Virus record (IMG/VR): IMGVR_UViG_3300025769_009168
Coordinates: 1 to 29,069 of that record
Length of the DNA stretch: 29,069 nt
Reading direction: 5' to 3' (one strand)
Source: a virus
The first letter of the stretch is position 1, and every line of letters begins with the position of its first letter. A program made the translations under genes and the position numbers. This document shows, in pieces, positions 1 through 6,976 of the stretch. Under the pieces are notes generated by a model. That model was not told where the DNA came from, made no database searches, and saw only the letters and a program-made list of their open reading frames with translations.

Positions 1-433
1 CACGAAGCAAATGAGTCTTTGCAATCTTAGTAGGACAGAGATGAATATCAGTAATGCGAGAGAGCATCTGTCGGTATCCCTCTTCGGGGTATGGATGTTC
101 AAGATCGTAAGTTCGCAGTCCCGCTTCTAGATGAATTACGGGAATCTTATGATTAAAGGCAGTCAAACCAACTGCAAGGCAAGTAGCCGTATCACCCTGT
201 ACCAGAACGGCACTTACCCCATCAAAGTTCATACTGTTCATAACAGAAGAGAAAATTGAGTCCAGTCGATTGGTCCCCTCTGTAATTTTCAACTTATCGT
301 GATACCACCCACCAGAAATATCTGCATGTTGTCCAGTGAACAAGACTCGGAAGGGAATCTTACCCTCAAAGGCTTTGATCAGGGGTTTAATTTTTATCCA
401 CTCAGGACGAGTGCCATAACATAGTAAGATCAT
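1..433 (-). CDS. wecB: UDP-N-acetylglucosamine 2-epimerase (WecB-like), cut by left edge
   Basis: This gene runs off the left edge; 144 N-terminal residues of a family usually near 370 are visible. WecB-type non-hydrolysing enzymes interconvert UDP-GlcNAc and UDP-ManNAc in the cytoplasm. The N-terminus MILLCYGTRPEWIKIKPL matches the family's GTRPE-IK opening. The three catalytic acids known from the first half of bacterial WecB are recognisable: Asp in VQGDTAT, Glu in HLEAGLRT and Glu in HPYPEEGYRQ. The PTKIAKTHLLR segment matches the family's next block. The ATG overlaps the stop of the upstream SDR epimerase (ATGA), so the two are probably translationally coupled. It is the last visible gene of the sugar island. 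Family assignment is firm; product use is inferred. The missing C-terminal half, including the catalytic His, cannot be judged. Confidence 0.9.
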   Translation of the reverse strand, partial: MILLCYGTRPEWIKIKPLIKAFEGKIPFRVLFTGQHADISGGWYHDKLKITEGTNRLDSIFSSVMNSMNFDGVSAVLVQGDTATCLAVGLTAFNHKIPVIHLEAGLRTYDLEHPYPEEGYRQMLSRITDIHLCPTKIAKTHLLR

Positions 434-1386
434 TGATTTGTGAATAACCTATTATTATATGAAATAATTTCGTAAGCTTCTATTAGTTCTTTTATACCCA
501 CATGTAAATCAACAGATGGTTTCCATCCAAGAGATTCTATTTTATCATTACTCACGATATAATTTCTCTTATCTGGGTCGTTGTCAATTTCAGATTCTTG
601 AATAGAGAAGTTTGGAATGTATTTTTTTATAGTCTCACATAATTCCATCTTTGAAAGATTGGCACTACTGAGTCCTACGTTGAATGATTCGCCCTTCATT
701 TTATCATAATGTTCAATAGCAAAAATCATTGCACCAACTACGTCTTTGACATGAATGAAGTTTCTCTTGAAGGAACTTTCGAAAAGAACAATGTATTTAT
801 CTGTACACGCTTTGTATGTAAAGTCATTTACAAGTAAGTCGAGTCTCATTCGTTCGGAAATTCCAAACACCGTTGCAAGTCGAAGACAAACTGCACCTGA
901 TGTTTCCTTAAGATAGTTTTCTGCATTTACTTTAGTTGTACCGTAAAGACTTAAAGGGGCGAGTGGAGTTTCTTCGTTACAGTGAACAAGTTCTCCATCT
1001 TTCATTTCCCCGATCCCATAACCAGAATTGGTAGTTGGGAAAATAATTTTCTTATTATTACCAACAATATCCGCTATGTGTTTCACTGCGTCTTCATTAA
1101 CTTGAACCGCGGCTCTCTCGTCCTTCTTACAAGCAGGCATTCCTACGATACAAGCAAGAGGAATAATAATGTCATGTTCTTTAATGAGAGGATCAATTAA
1201 ATCATAATCTCTAACATCTCCTTTTACAAATTTAAACTTGGGATTGAAACAATGTGTAGTTAGTGTTGTTTGTCTATACATTAGATTATCAACTACTGTA
1301 ACATCATATCCCATATCCAATAATACTGGAACAAGAGTTGTTCCAATATATCCAGCACCACCCGTAATCAAAACACGATCATTCAT
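430..1386 (-). CDS. NAD-dependent nucleotide-sugar epimerase/dehydratase (extended SDR)
   Basis: A 318-residue extended short-chain dehydrogenase/reductase that probably acts on a nucleotide sugar with bound NAD. The N-terminal Rossmann glycine motif GGAGYIGTT (residues about 9-17) is intact. The catalytic set is visible as Thr/Ser in FPTTNSGYG (about 116-124) and Tyr/Lys in YGTTK (about 148-152). The C-terminal part has the usual substrate-side features (RNFIHVKDVV, FNVGLSS, LGWKPSVDL). Length is normal for UDP-glucose 4-epimerase-like enzymes. Substrate cannot be told from sequence; UDP-hexose 4-epimerases and related dehydratases are equally possible. It overlaps its neighbours at both ends by ATGA junctions and lies directly before the WecB-like gene, so a UDP-HexNAc pathway is a reasonable inference. 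Confidence 0.85.
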   Translation of the reverse strand: MNDRVLITGGAGYIGTTLVPVLLDMGYDVTVVDNLMYRQTTLTTHCFNPKFKFVKGDVRDYDLIDPLIKEHDIIIPLACIVGMPACKKDERAAVQVNEDAVKHIADIVGNNKKIIFPTTNSGYGIGEMKDGELVHCNEETPLAPLSLYGTTKVNAENYLKETSGAVCLRLATVFGISERMRLDLLVNDFTYKACTDKYIVLFESSFKRNFIHVKDVVGAMIFAIEHYDKMKGESFNVGLSSANLSKMELCETIKKYIPNFSIQESEIDNDPDKRNYIVSNDKIESLGWKPSVDLHVGIKELIEAYEIISYNNRLFTNQ

Positions 1387-1592
1387 TTATCACAAACCTT
1401 TCCATATGGAATTTTATTCCATATTCTTTCGTAAAAAAAGTAAACAAAAAAACCACTAACATTCATAAACACTGCGTTCCATATATGTTTGTCGGTCATA
1501 GCCAAATACAAAATTATAAAACTATTAAATGTAGCAAACAATCTCCACAATATAGTTTTTAGAATTGTTCGTAACTTAGTCTCTTTGTACAT
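1383..1592 (-). CDS. DUF2061-type small membrane protein
   Basis: A 69-residue protein with two hydrophobic helices (about residues 13-33 and 40-55) and a conserved-looking start and end: LKTILWRLFATFNSFIILYL and YERIWNKIPYGK. This matches the pattern of DUF2061 membrane proteins (K-T-W-R near the N-terminus, hER-WN-I at the C-terminus), which occur in bacteria and in marine T4-like phages, sometimes next to sugar- or sulfate-activation genes. Function is not established. I chose the ATG at 1592 because AGGA lies seven bases upstream; a TTG codon directly before it is in frame. The gene overlaps the heptose adenylyltransferase gene by 17 bases and the downstream epimerase by ATGA. As an inner-membrane protein in a glycan operon it could assist export or anchoring, but that is inference. 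Confidence 0.7.
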   Translation of the reverse strand: MYKETKLRTILKTILWRLFATFNSFIILYLAMTDKHIWNAVFMNVSGFFVYFFYERIWNKIPYGKVCDK

Positions 1593-1983
1593 CAAGTATT
1601 CCTGTTGTAGAGTAGTCTGCTATTCTATCAAAGAAAAGAATTTCTCCAGAGTACTCTTTCCCCACAATGGGGAGTTTCCTATAATCACCACCTATCACTC
1701 TATACACAGGACACATTTCTTTCAATAAAGAGATCAGTTCTTCGTTACTACCAAATGAAACTACCCCCTTTACATATTTGATCGAACGAACAAGTTCCAT
1801 CCTATCATCCAATGTATTTATTGGACGAGAATTACCTTTTAATTCTTTAATTCTCTCGTCTGTATCCAATCCCACTACGACTCTTCCGCCGAGACTACTT
1901 GCATACTTGAACATCTCAATATGACCTCGATGCAAGATATCAAAACAACCATTTAGCCAGATTGTTTGATATTTTTCAACCAT
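1576..1983 (-). CDS. hldE: D-glycero-beta-D-manno-heptose 1-phosphate adenylyltransferase (HldE C-terminal domain-like)
   Basis: A 135-residue cytidylyltransferase-fold protein equal in size to the second domain of bacterial HldE (RfaE), which transfers AMP to heptose 1-phosphate to give ADP-heptose. The nucleotide-binding motif is NGCFDILHRGH (residues 11-21, HxGH type). It is followed by VVVGLDTDERIKELKG, RPINTLDDRMELVRSI, VIGGDY and the C-terminal YSTTGI, all of which align by eye with the HldE adenylyltransferase domain. In most Gram-negative bacteria this domain is fused behind the kinase domain; here the kinase is a separate gene two positions upstream, with a cupin between them. It overlaps the cupin gene by eight bases. 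Glycerol-3-phosphate cytidylyltransferase (TagD) is a relative, but LKG, GGDY and STT favour the heptose enzyme. Confidence 0.87.
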   Translation of the reverse strand: MVEKYQTIWLNGCFDILHRGHIEMFKYASSLGGRVVVGLDTDERIKELKGNSRPINTLDDRMELVRSIKYVKGVVSFGSNEELISLLKEMCPVYRVIGGDYRKLPIVGKEYSGEILFFDRIADYSTTGILDVQRD

Positions 1984-2347
1984 ACTGACTGTCTCCTCGT
2001 TCTACCCTATAACTATCTTCGTCGAAGTGTGTAGTGGACACTTCAAAAATAACTGCATCACTGAGTGCTTCTACTTGGTGGGGTTCGCCTGGGCGATTTC
2101 GTACTACTTCACCTTCTCGAAGTACTTCAGTTCTCTTCGAAGCATCGGTAGTATCAATCCAGTTGAGTCGAATGGCTCCTTCTGCAAGATACCAAGTTTC
2201 ATCTTTTTTCATATGAAAGTGCATACTGAATCTTGCACCCTTATTGAATCGAAGTAATTTACCACAATACATTTCATTGTTTGCAAAGATAACTTCACTT
2301 CCCCAACCCTTTTGTACAATTTCTGATTGTTCTTTCTTAGTACTCAT
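1976..2347 (-). CDS. Cupin protein, type II mannose-6-phosphate isomerase-like
   Basis: A 123-residue single-domain cupin. The opening KGWGSEVIFANNEMYCGKLL and the metal-binding motif SMHFHMKKDETWYLAEG resemble the C-terminal cupin domain of type II phosphomannose isomerase/GMP enzymes. Likely metal ligands are His43, His45, Glu50 and His90. The C-terminus VSTTHFDEDSYRVERGDSQ is also typical. If it isomerises fructose 6-phosphate to mannose 6-phosphate it would feed GDP-mannose and so GDP-fucose, whose synthase is encoded upstream in the same island. Stand-alone cupins of this shape also serve as sugar-phosphate or nucleotide-sugar isomerases of unknown substrate. Position between the two heptose-activation genes is suggestive of a heptose-phosphate substrate, but nothing in the sequence proves it. 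Start codon ATG overlaps the previous stop. Confidence 0.75.
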   Translation of the reverse strand: MSTKKEQSEIVQKGWGSEVIFANNEMYCGKLLRFNKGARFSMHFHMKKDETWYLAEGAIRLNWIDTTDASKRTEVLREGEVVRNRPGEPHQVEALSDAVIFEVSTTHFDEDSYRVERGDSQYG

Positions 2348-3084
2348 AGGTAGTCTCCTATTACCTTTACGCCCTTTTGTTGGACTATTAGTGTTGCATA
2401 TTCGTTTGCAGTTTGTATTGATTTCTCAATGTCTTCCGTGTCAATATACGATGAAACTAATCCAGAAAGAAAGGTGTCACCGGCTCCAGTCATATCTTTT
2501 ACATCCACTGAATCTACCGAATAGTCCTTGTCCAGATATCTACACCCCTTATCACTAAGAGTCACAATAAGTTTCCTCTTAATCTCAGGAGTCACTGTTT
2601 CTACTGTCTTTTCATATTCAAATTGATTTATCTTTATGAAGTCAATTCCACAACACCACTTTCCTAGTTTCTTTTTTGTGTCTAGAAAAGTAGTTCCTGT
2701 TGCTCGGTTAGAAATATACTCAATGTCATCTTCTGTTAGAAATCCGTGGTCATAATCAGAGATAACGATAGCAGAATAATTTTCAAATGGAATTGATTCT
2801 ATGTTCTCTATCCTGTTGACCTTTCTTTCGTTTGAATCTACTCGTAGAAGTATATGATTAGTTCTGTGTTCTACAAATCTAGTCTTTGTAATATCTTCTG
2901 GATTAGTTATTATATCACATCTCTTCTTCAATGAAAGAATATTATCGTAAACATTTCTTGCCATTCCACCGTTGGTTTCTTCTTTCAATGTCATAAAGAC
3001 AGGAACAGGCGCTTCGGGAGCGAGTCTGTTGCAATATCCATAAAGATATTTGTCAATGCAAGAATCACCAATTACAAGTATCAC
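2344..3084 (-). CDS. hldE: D-glycero-beta-D-manno-heptose-7-phosphate kinase (HldE N-terminal domain-like, PfkB family)
   Basis: About 246 residues of the PfkB/ribokinase family. HldE kinase phosphorylates heptose 7-phosphate at C1. HldE-like marks are the N-terminal GDSCIDKYLYG, RLAPEAPVPV (the HldE RLSPEAPVPV block), GGMARNVYDN (nucleoside-family GGxxN block), ISDYDHGFLT and the PfkB catalytic/anion-hole signature DMTGAGDTFLSG near residue 200. It is shorter than the usual roughly 310-residue kinase domain of HldE, with compressed middle segments. I place the start at the GTG at 3084, which overlaps the upstream TGA (GTGA) and has GGGAGG seven bases before it. With the adenylyltransferase gene downstream it reconstitutes both HldE activities as separate proteins. 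Other PfkB sugar kinases are possible, but the EAPVPV block favours heptose. Confidence 0.85.
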   Translation of the reverse strand: MILVIGDSCIDKYLYGYCNRLAPEAPVPVFMTLKEETNGGMARNVYDNILSLKKRCDIITNPEDITKTRFVEHRTNHILLRVDSNERKVNRIENIESIPFENYSAIVISDYDHGFLTEDDIEYISNRATGTTFLDTKKKLGKWCCGIDFIKINQFEYEKTVETVTPEIKRKLIVTLSDKGCRYLDKDYSVDSVDVKDMTGAGDTFLSGLVSSYIDTEDIEKSIQTANEYATLIVQQKGVKVIGDYL

Positions 3085-3476
3085 CAACTGACCTCCCAGT
3101 CCTTAAAGTCACTACCAAGACAGTCTATCTTGTGGTCTTTTCTTCCACCAACGACTTCTTCAATTTTGTTCTTAGCAGTGTTGCGAATTCCATTCAATCC
3201 GTGAGTAAGTCTCAGGTCTGCTTCACCGTCACCTCCTCTGGCAGCAGATTCATTGTGCCAGATATGAAGATTCATTTGAGACAATACAACGATTGCTCTT
3301 ATGGTTTCTGCGGTGATTTCGGAATTCTGTAGGAGAATGTCGATGTCGTGAAGAATGTCGGCTATTTCTTCCGCATATTCTTCCTTATGGTCTACTATAA
3401 AAACCTCTTTCAGTTGATTAATACTGAGTCGGTCAATCAACTCACTGAGAGTCGGAAGATATTTTCTGTTGCTCAT
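3081..3476 (-). CDS. Hypothetical protein inside heptose/epimerase operon
   Basis: A 131-residue soluble, probably mostly helical protein that I do not recognise. Visible features are an N-terminal LPTLSELIDRLSINQLKEVF helix region, an acidic DILHDIDILL helix, a WHNESAARGGDGEA segment and a C-terminal LTHGLNGIRNTAKNKI helix followed by GGRKDHKIDCLGSDFKDWEV. No signal peptide or membrane segment. The ATG at 3476 is preferred over an upstream in-frame GTG (3491) because AAAGG precedes it with suitable spacing. The gene overlaps the epimerase upstream by 35 bases and ends in GTGA with the heptose kinase, so expression is almost certainly coupled to heptose activation. A role as a small accessory or regulatory subunit is conceivable, but there is no motif to support a specific function. 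Confidence 0.8.
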   Translation of the reverse strand: MSNRKYLPTLSELIDRLSINQLKEVFIVDHKEEYAEEIADILHDIDILLQNSEITAETIRAIVVLSQMNLHIWHNESAARGGDGEADLRLTHGLNGIRNTAKNKIEEVVGGRKDHKIDCLGSDFKDWEVSW

Positions 3477-4497
3477 TCTGTAACCTTTCACATATATTCT
3501 GGTAAACCCGTTTAAGACCTTCTTTGAATGAGGTTTCGGGATACCATCCTAGTTCATTATTTACTTTAGTCAAATCGCAGGACTGTCCTAAAATTGATGC
3601 CTTAATTTCTGGTTTGGTTTTGATGTCCATTCCCTTTTCGGAAACTTCAGCAATGAGTTCTGCAATTTGTCTCACTGTATATCTTACATCCGAACCAACA
3701 TTATAAGGACCAACAAACGATTCTGTCTTCATTTTATTTATCATCATCTTTGTTGCTTTTACTGCATCGTCAATATAACAATACGACCTAGTTTCAGTTC
3801 CATTTCCCCTAATCGAATATGGTTCTTCTGGATACTTGGCTGCTCGGTGACATAGTGCAGGAATTAGTGATGCATTTTCTAAATCCATATCTTGGTCTGG
3901 ACCATAGATTCCACAGTATCGGGCGACTGCAATATTAAACTTGCTTGTGTTGTCTTCGTCTTCTTCCTCTGCATACCAAGACAAGAGTTCCTCTGCATAC
4001 ATTTTTTCGGCACCATAAGAAAGAAACTGTCCCCCGAGTTTTGCATCACTTTCCTTTAGGGCGGGTGCATCTGGTCTTAGTTGCAGGTCGTGTGGATAAA
4101 CGTGCGTGGTGCTTGCGTAAAAAAGATTATTTACATTTGCAACACACAAAGAGAAAAGAACATTATTGTCAATTATTGAATTCTGAAACGCAACACTGAA
4201 CGGTTTGTTTTCATATAAACCAATACCACCAACTACGGCTGCAAGGTGTATTACCGTGTCTGCTCCCTGAAAACATTCAATAGTTTCTTCTATAGAAAGT
4301 AAATCTGCGTGGACTACAGACACATTATCTTTTATGTCTTCTATGTTCTTTTCTGAGCCTCTATTGCAGTTGTCAACCAGAAGGATTTCATCAAACTCAC
4401 CAGACTCCACATAACTTCTGGCAATATTTGAACCGATAAATCCAAGACCACCTGTAATTACTAGTTTGTTTCTTGTTGGTTCGCACATTTCAAACAT
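3442..4497 (-). CDS. GDP-mannose 3,5-epimerase-like SDR (catalytic Cys replaced)
   Basis: An extended SDR of about 351 residues. The Rossmann motif is GGLGFIGSN. SYGAEKMYAEELLSWY carries the Tyr-xxx-Lys pair and resembles the YGLEK...EEL block of GDP-mannose 3,5-epimerase (GME). Further GME-like blocks are LKESDA, RYCGIYGP, GNGTETRSYCYIDDAV, YNVGSD and LGWYPETSFKEGL. GME has a catalytic Cys in SSACIYP; here the aligned segment is STTHVYP, with His at that place, so the reaction may differ (for example 4-epimerisation or a different GDP- or ADP-sugar). The start at 4497 is chosen because GAAGG precedes that ATG and it overlaps the upstream TGA; another in-frame ATG lies 15 bases further up. 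The gene sits between an FkbM-like protein and the heptose genes. Confidence 0.75.
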   Translation of the reverse strand: MFEMCEPTRNKLVITGGLGFIGSNIARSYVESGEFDEILLVDNCNRGSEKNIEDIKDNVSVVHADLLSIEETIECFQGADTVIHLAAVVGGIGLYENKPFSVAFQNSIIDNNVLFSLCVANVNNLFYASTTHVYPHDLQLRPDAPALKESDAKLGGQFLSYGAEKMYAEELLSWYAEEEDEDNTSKFNIAVARYCGIYGPDQDMDLENASLIPALCHRAAKYPEEPYSIRGNGTETRSYCYIDDAVKATKMMINKMKTESFVGPYNVGSDVRYTVRQIAELIAEVSEKGMDIKTKPEIKASILGQSCDLTKVNNELGWYPETSFKEGLKRVYQNICERLQNEQQKISSDSQ

Positions 4498-5143
4498 TTT
4501 TAAAACCTTCATAACTAAACATTTTATCTATTCCTCGACCATCTGGACAATCCTCAATAAATTTAAATCCAGACTCTTTCATATAATCTAATATTTCTTC
4601 TTGTTTTGGTGCATCAATATATTCATTCCCTGTGCTTGATTCAATTTCTATCAATGGAAATTTGCTGTGGAAGTCCTTCGCATTTTTCATAATATTCAAA
4701 TCTTTGCCTTGTGTGTCTATTTTTAGGTACTCCACTTCTTTGAATTTCTTCCAATCTATTTTAGAGAGAATTGAAGAAAAAGGAAAAATATCTACAACTT
4801 CTTCTCTTAGTTTAGAATAAGGATGGTCAAGAGATATTTCAAATAAACTAGAACATCCAACATCGGTTGCAGTAATGTTCATTTTCATTTTCGTAGGAGT
4901 CTTTATATTATCTAATCCACAATTTAACATTACCAGTGTATTGTTATTCTTGTCTTTATGTTTTCTTAAGCAAGCCTCGCTCAATTCAAATGACAGTTTA
5001 ACTGGTTCTACTGCAATAATAAAAGTATCCTTGCAATCGTTTAACCACAAGGTAGTATTGGGAGGACAATGAGATAAACCAATATCAATTCTTAGTTTGC
5101 TTAACTCTGTTGTCGCCATTTTTTCTTCAAGTTCTTGCAACAC
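4490..5143 (-). CDS. FkbM-family methyltransferase-like protein
   Basis: A 217-residue protein with the layout of FkbM-type SAM-dependent methyltransferases, which methylate hydroxyls on sugars or polyketides. Visible are a short SAM-site-like start (RIDIGLSHCPPNTTLWL) with the following FIIAVEP strand (acidic residue for the SAM ribose), and the conserved late block EYLKIDTQGKDLNIMKNA, equivalent to the family's D-x-K-IDVEG-E. The glycine-rich loop is weak compared with the second FkbM protein at 7833-8519, so activity is less certain. Start: a GTG at 5143 has a strong AGGAG seven bases upstream and overlaps the previous gene by 17 bases; an ATG at 5119 is the alternative. It follows GDP-fucose synthase and could methylate a fucosyl or other glycan residue. 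Confidence 0.7.
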   Translation of the reverse strand: MLQELEEKMATTELSKLRIDIGLSHCPPNTTLWLNDCKDTFIIAVEPVKLSFELSEACLRKHKDKNNNTLVMLNCGLDNIKTPTKMKMNITATDVGCSSLFEISLDHPYSKLREEVVDIFPFSSILSKIDWKKFKEVEYLKIDTQGKDLNIMKNAKDFHSKFPLIEIESSTGNEYIDAPKQEEILDYMKESGFKFIEDCPDGRGIDKMFSYEGFKNV

Positions 5144-6062
5144 TATAATTCTCCTCGTACCATTTTACGGTTTCTCTGATACCGTCAGACAGAGGAGTAG
5201 AAGGAACATATCCAACCGCTCTTTTGAATTCAGTCATATCATAAAATCTTCTAGGTTGTCCATTTGGTTTCGAGGTATCCCACACAATGTTACCTTCATA
5301 ACCAACACAGTCTCGAATAGTTTCAATCAGTTCTTTAATAGAAGTCTCTACACCTGTTCCGAGATTAAACGGGCCGCTTTCATTGCAGTTCTCTGCCATC
5401 TTGATAATTGCTTCTGCGGTGTCATCAACATATAGGAACTCACGCGAGGCACTTCCGTCTCCCCAAACAACCACTTCACTCTTTCCTTCGTCCCGTGCTT
5501 CAATAAACTTTCGAATCAGTGCGGGTACAACGTGAGAGTTTTCTAGATGGAAGTTGTCGTGTGGTCCATATAGGTTAGCAGGAAGAAGAACAGTAGAATC
5601 AAATCCATACTGGTCTCTATACGCCCAAGACTGAACGATTAGATTTTTCTTTGCAAGAGAATACGCATAGGAGTTTTCGTCGGGGAAACCATCCCAGAAT
5701 TCATCTTCTCGGTATGGAACTTCTAGATGCTTTGGGTATCCGCACCCTGCGGCAAGAGTCACCAACTTATCTACTCCGTGCAGATAAGAATAATGAGTAA
5801 TAAGAATACTCATCATCGCATTATCATAGAAAAACTCTGCGGGGTATGTTTTGTTCGCCAAGATACCACCGACTCGACCTGCAATATGCAAGACCACTTC
5901 TGGTTTGTTTTTCTCGAAGTATTCTGCAACGGAATCTTCTTTTGTTAAATCACATTCTTTGTGAGTAGGAGCCAGTAGTTCGAAATCTAGTTTATCGACC
6001 AAGTTCTTACCGACAAATCCACTTGCACCAGTAACCATTACTTTCTTATCACTTAAGTTCAT
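5127..6062 (-). CDS. fcl: GDP-L-fucose synthase
   Basis: A 311-residue SDR that converts GDP-4-keto-6-deoxy-mannose to GDP-L-fucose with NADPH (3,5-epimerase and 4-reductase). The N-terminal GASGFVGKNL nucleotide motif is present. The catalytic set known from E. coli Fcl/WcaG is intact: Cys in AAGCGYPK, Tyr and Lys in YSLAK, and His in LENSHVVPALI. The diagnostic blocks NLYGPHDNF, VVVWGDGSASREFLYVDD and DTSKPNGQPR also fit. Length is normal (family about 310-320). The previous step, GDP-mannose 4,6-dehydratase, is not in the window and must come from the host or from outside it. The product is the donor for the GT11 fucosyltransferase two genes upstream in the same operon, which strongly supports a fucosylation role. 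Confidence 0.95.
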   Translation of the reverse strand: MNLSDKKVMVTGASGFVGKNLVDKLDFELLAPTHKECDLTKEDSVAEYFEKNKPEVVLHIAGRVGGILANKTYPAEFFYDNAMMSILITHYSYLHGVDKLVTLAAGCGYPKHLEVPYREDEFWDGFPDENSYAYSLAKKNLIVQSWAYRDQYGFDSTVLLPANLYGPHDNFHLENSHVVPALIRKFIEARDEGKSEVVVWGDGSASREFLYVDDTAEAIIKMAENCNESGPFNLGTGVETSIKELIETIRDCVGYEGNIVWDTSKPNGQPRRFYDMTEFKRAVGYVPSTPLSDGIRETVKWYEENYSVART

Positions 6063-6976
6063 ACTACCAATTCTCCTTTTTTCATAACATCGAACATCTT
6101 ATTTATCTCAAAATTATACACTCTTTCATATGCACTTTCTACCATAGATTCGTAGTTCTCATAATTCTCTACTACATCTTTTAGTTTTTCCTGCAAGTCT
6201 GTAATATCATCCCAATAAACAAAATGTTTTCCTGGCTCAAACCAACGCTCAATAACATTCCAAGAATCTCGCTTTACTAAGTTCACCGTCTTTGCACACA
6301 TTGCCTCAATGACTCTTGGTTTGAACTGGGGAATGTATCCACTTTCAAGATTATTGAACGCTCCAATTTTATCCCAATTTTCATTTGCTATGATGTGGTT
6401 AATATGTTCAGTTCCTATTGGACACATATTAATTGCAACAGATGCTTTAGTCTGCGCCAGGACTTTCCATTTTTCTTGGCTGGTAACATTAAGCATAGTG
6501 GGTTCTCCAGCAGGCGACAAAGATGAAAAATTATACTTATACGGCTTCATTGACTCTACTATGTCGGCGTGTTCTTTACACATCATTGCTCCCATATAAA
6601 TCACATCTAATGTTTTATTGGTATCCAGTCCATTAAAACAAGAACCTTTGAATGGAAAGGGAATGGGAATGAATTTTGTGTTTGTTTGGTGCGAATTCAT
6701 AAACTCACAAGTATAAGGACACAAAGTATAAACGTGAGTGAAGTAACTCTGCTCCTGAAGACAAGTAGTGGTTGAAGCATAGGCACAGGGTGCTTCTAAG
6801 TTTAAATATATTCTTGTTGGTACTTCTTTATACTTTTCCCTAATATCTTCGTTCACTGATGTTCCGTACCCTTGGAAAAGAACACAATCATCTTTACCGT
6901 CATTATACTGTTCTAGTTCATAGTATGAATTGATTACATCCGCGTACTCTCCCCTTTTGTCGTGTGCTATAATCAT
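6059..6976 (-). CDS. GT-B glycosyltransferase-like protein (group 1_2 type)
   Basis: A 305-residue protein whose C-terminal third has the pattern of the Glyco_trans_1_2 domain of GT-B glycosyltransferases: FKPRVIEAMCAKTVNLVKRD, FEPGKHFVYWDDITDLQEKL and a final YERVYNFEINKMF. The Arg-x-x-Glu and the W/F-E-PG-HF blocks contribute to donor binding in that class. The N-terminal half is unusual, with many Tyr and Cys residues (EAPCAYASTTTCLQ, CPYTCEF), and shows no recognisable acceptor-domain motif. No signal peptide or membrane segment. It overlaps GDP-fucose synthase and the fucosyltransferase by ATGA junctions. Donor and acceptor are unknown. Confidence 0.7.
   Translation of the reverse strand: MIIAHDKRGEYADVINSYYELEQYNDGKDDCVLFQGYGTSVNEDIREKYKEVPTRIYLNLEAPCAYASTTTCLQEQSYFTHVYTLCPYTCEFMNSHQTNTKFIPIPFPFKGSCFNGLDTNKTLDVIYMGAMMCKEHADIVESMKPYKYNFSSLSPAGEPTMLNVTSQEKWKVLAQTKASVAINMCPIGTEHINHIIANENWDKIGAFNNLESGYIPQFKPRVIEAMCAKTVNLVKRDSWNVIERWFEPGKHFVYWDDITDLQEKLKDVVENYENYESMVESAYERVYNFEINKMFDVMKKGELVV

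Noticed and set aside
1801-1830. TATAAATA-like octamers (AATAAATA, GATAAATA) inside several left-side genes
   Set aside because: Imperfect matches within coding sequence in an AT-rich genome, not placed before gene starts; expected by chance.
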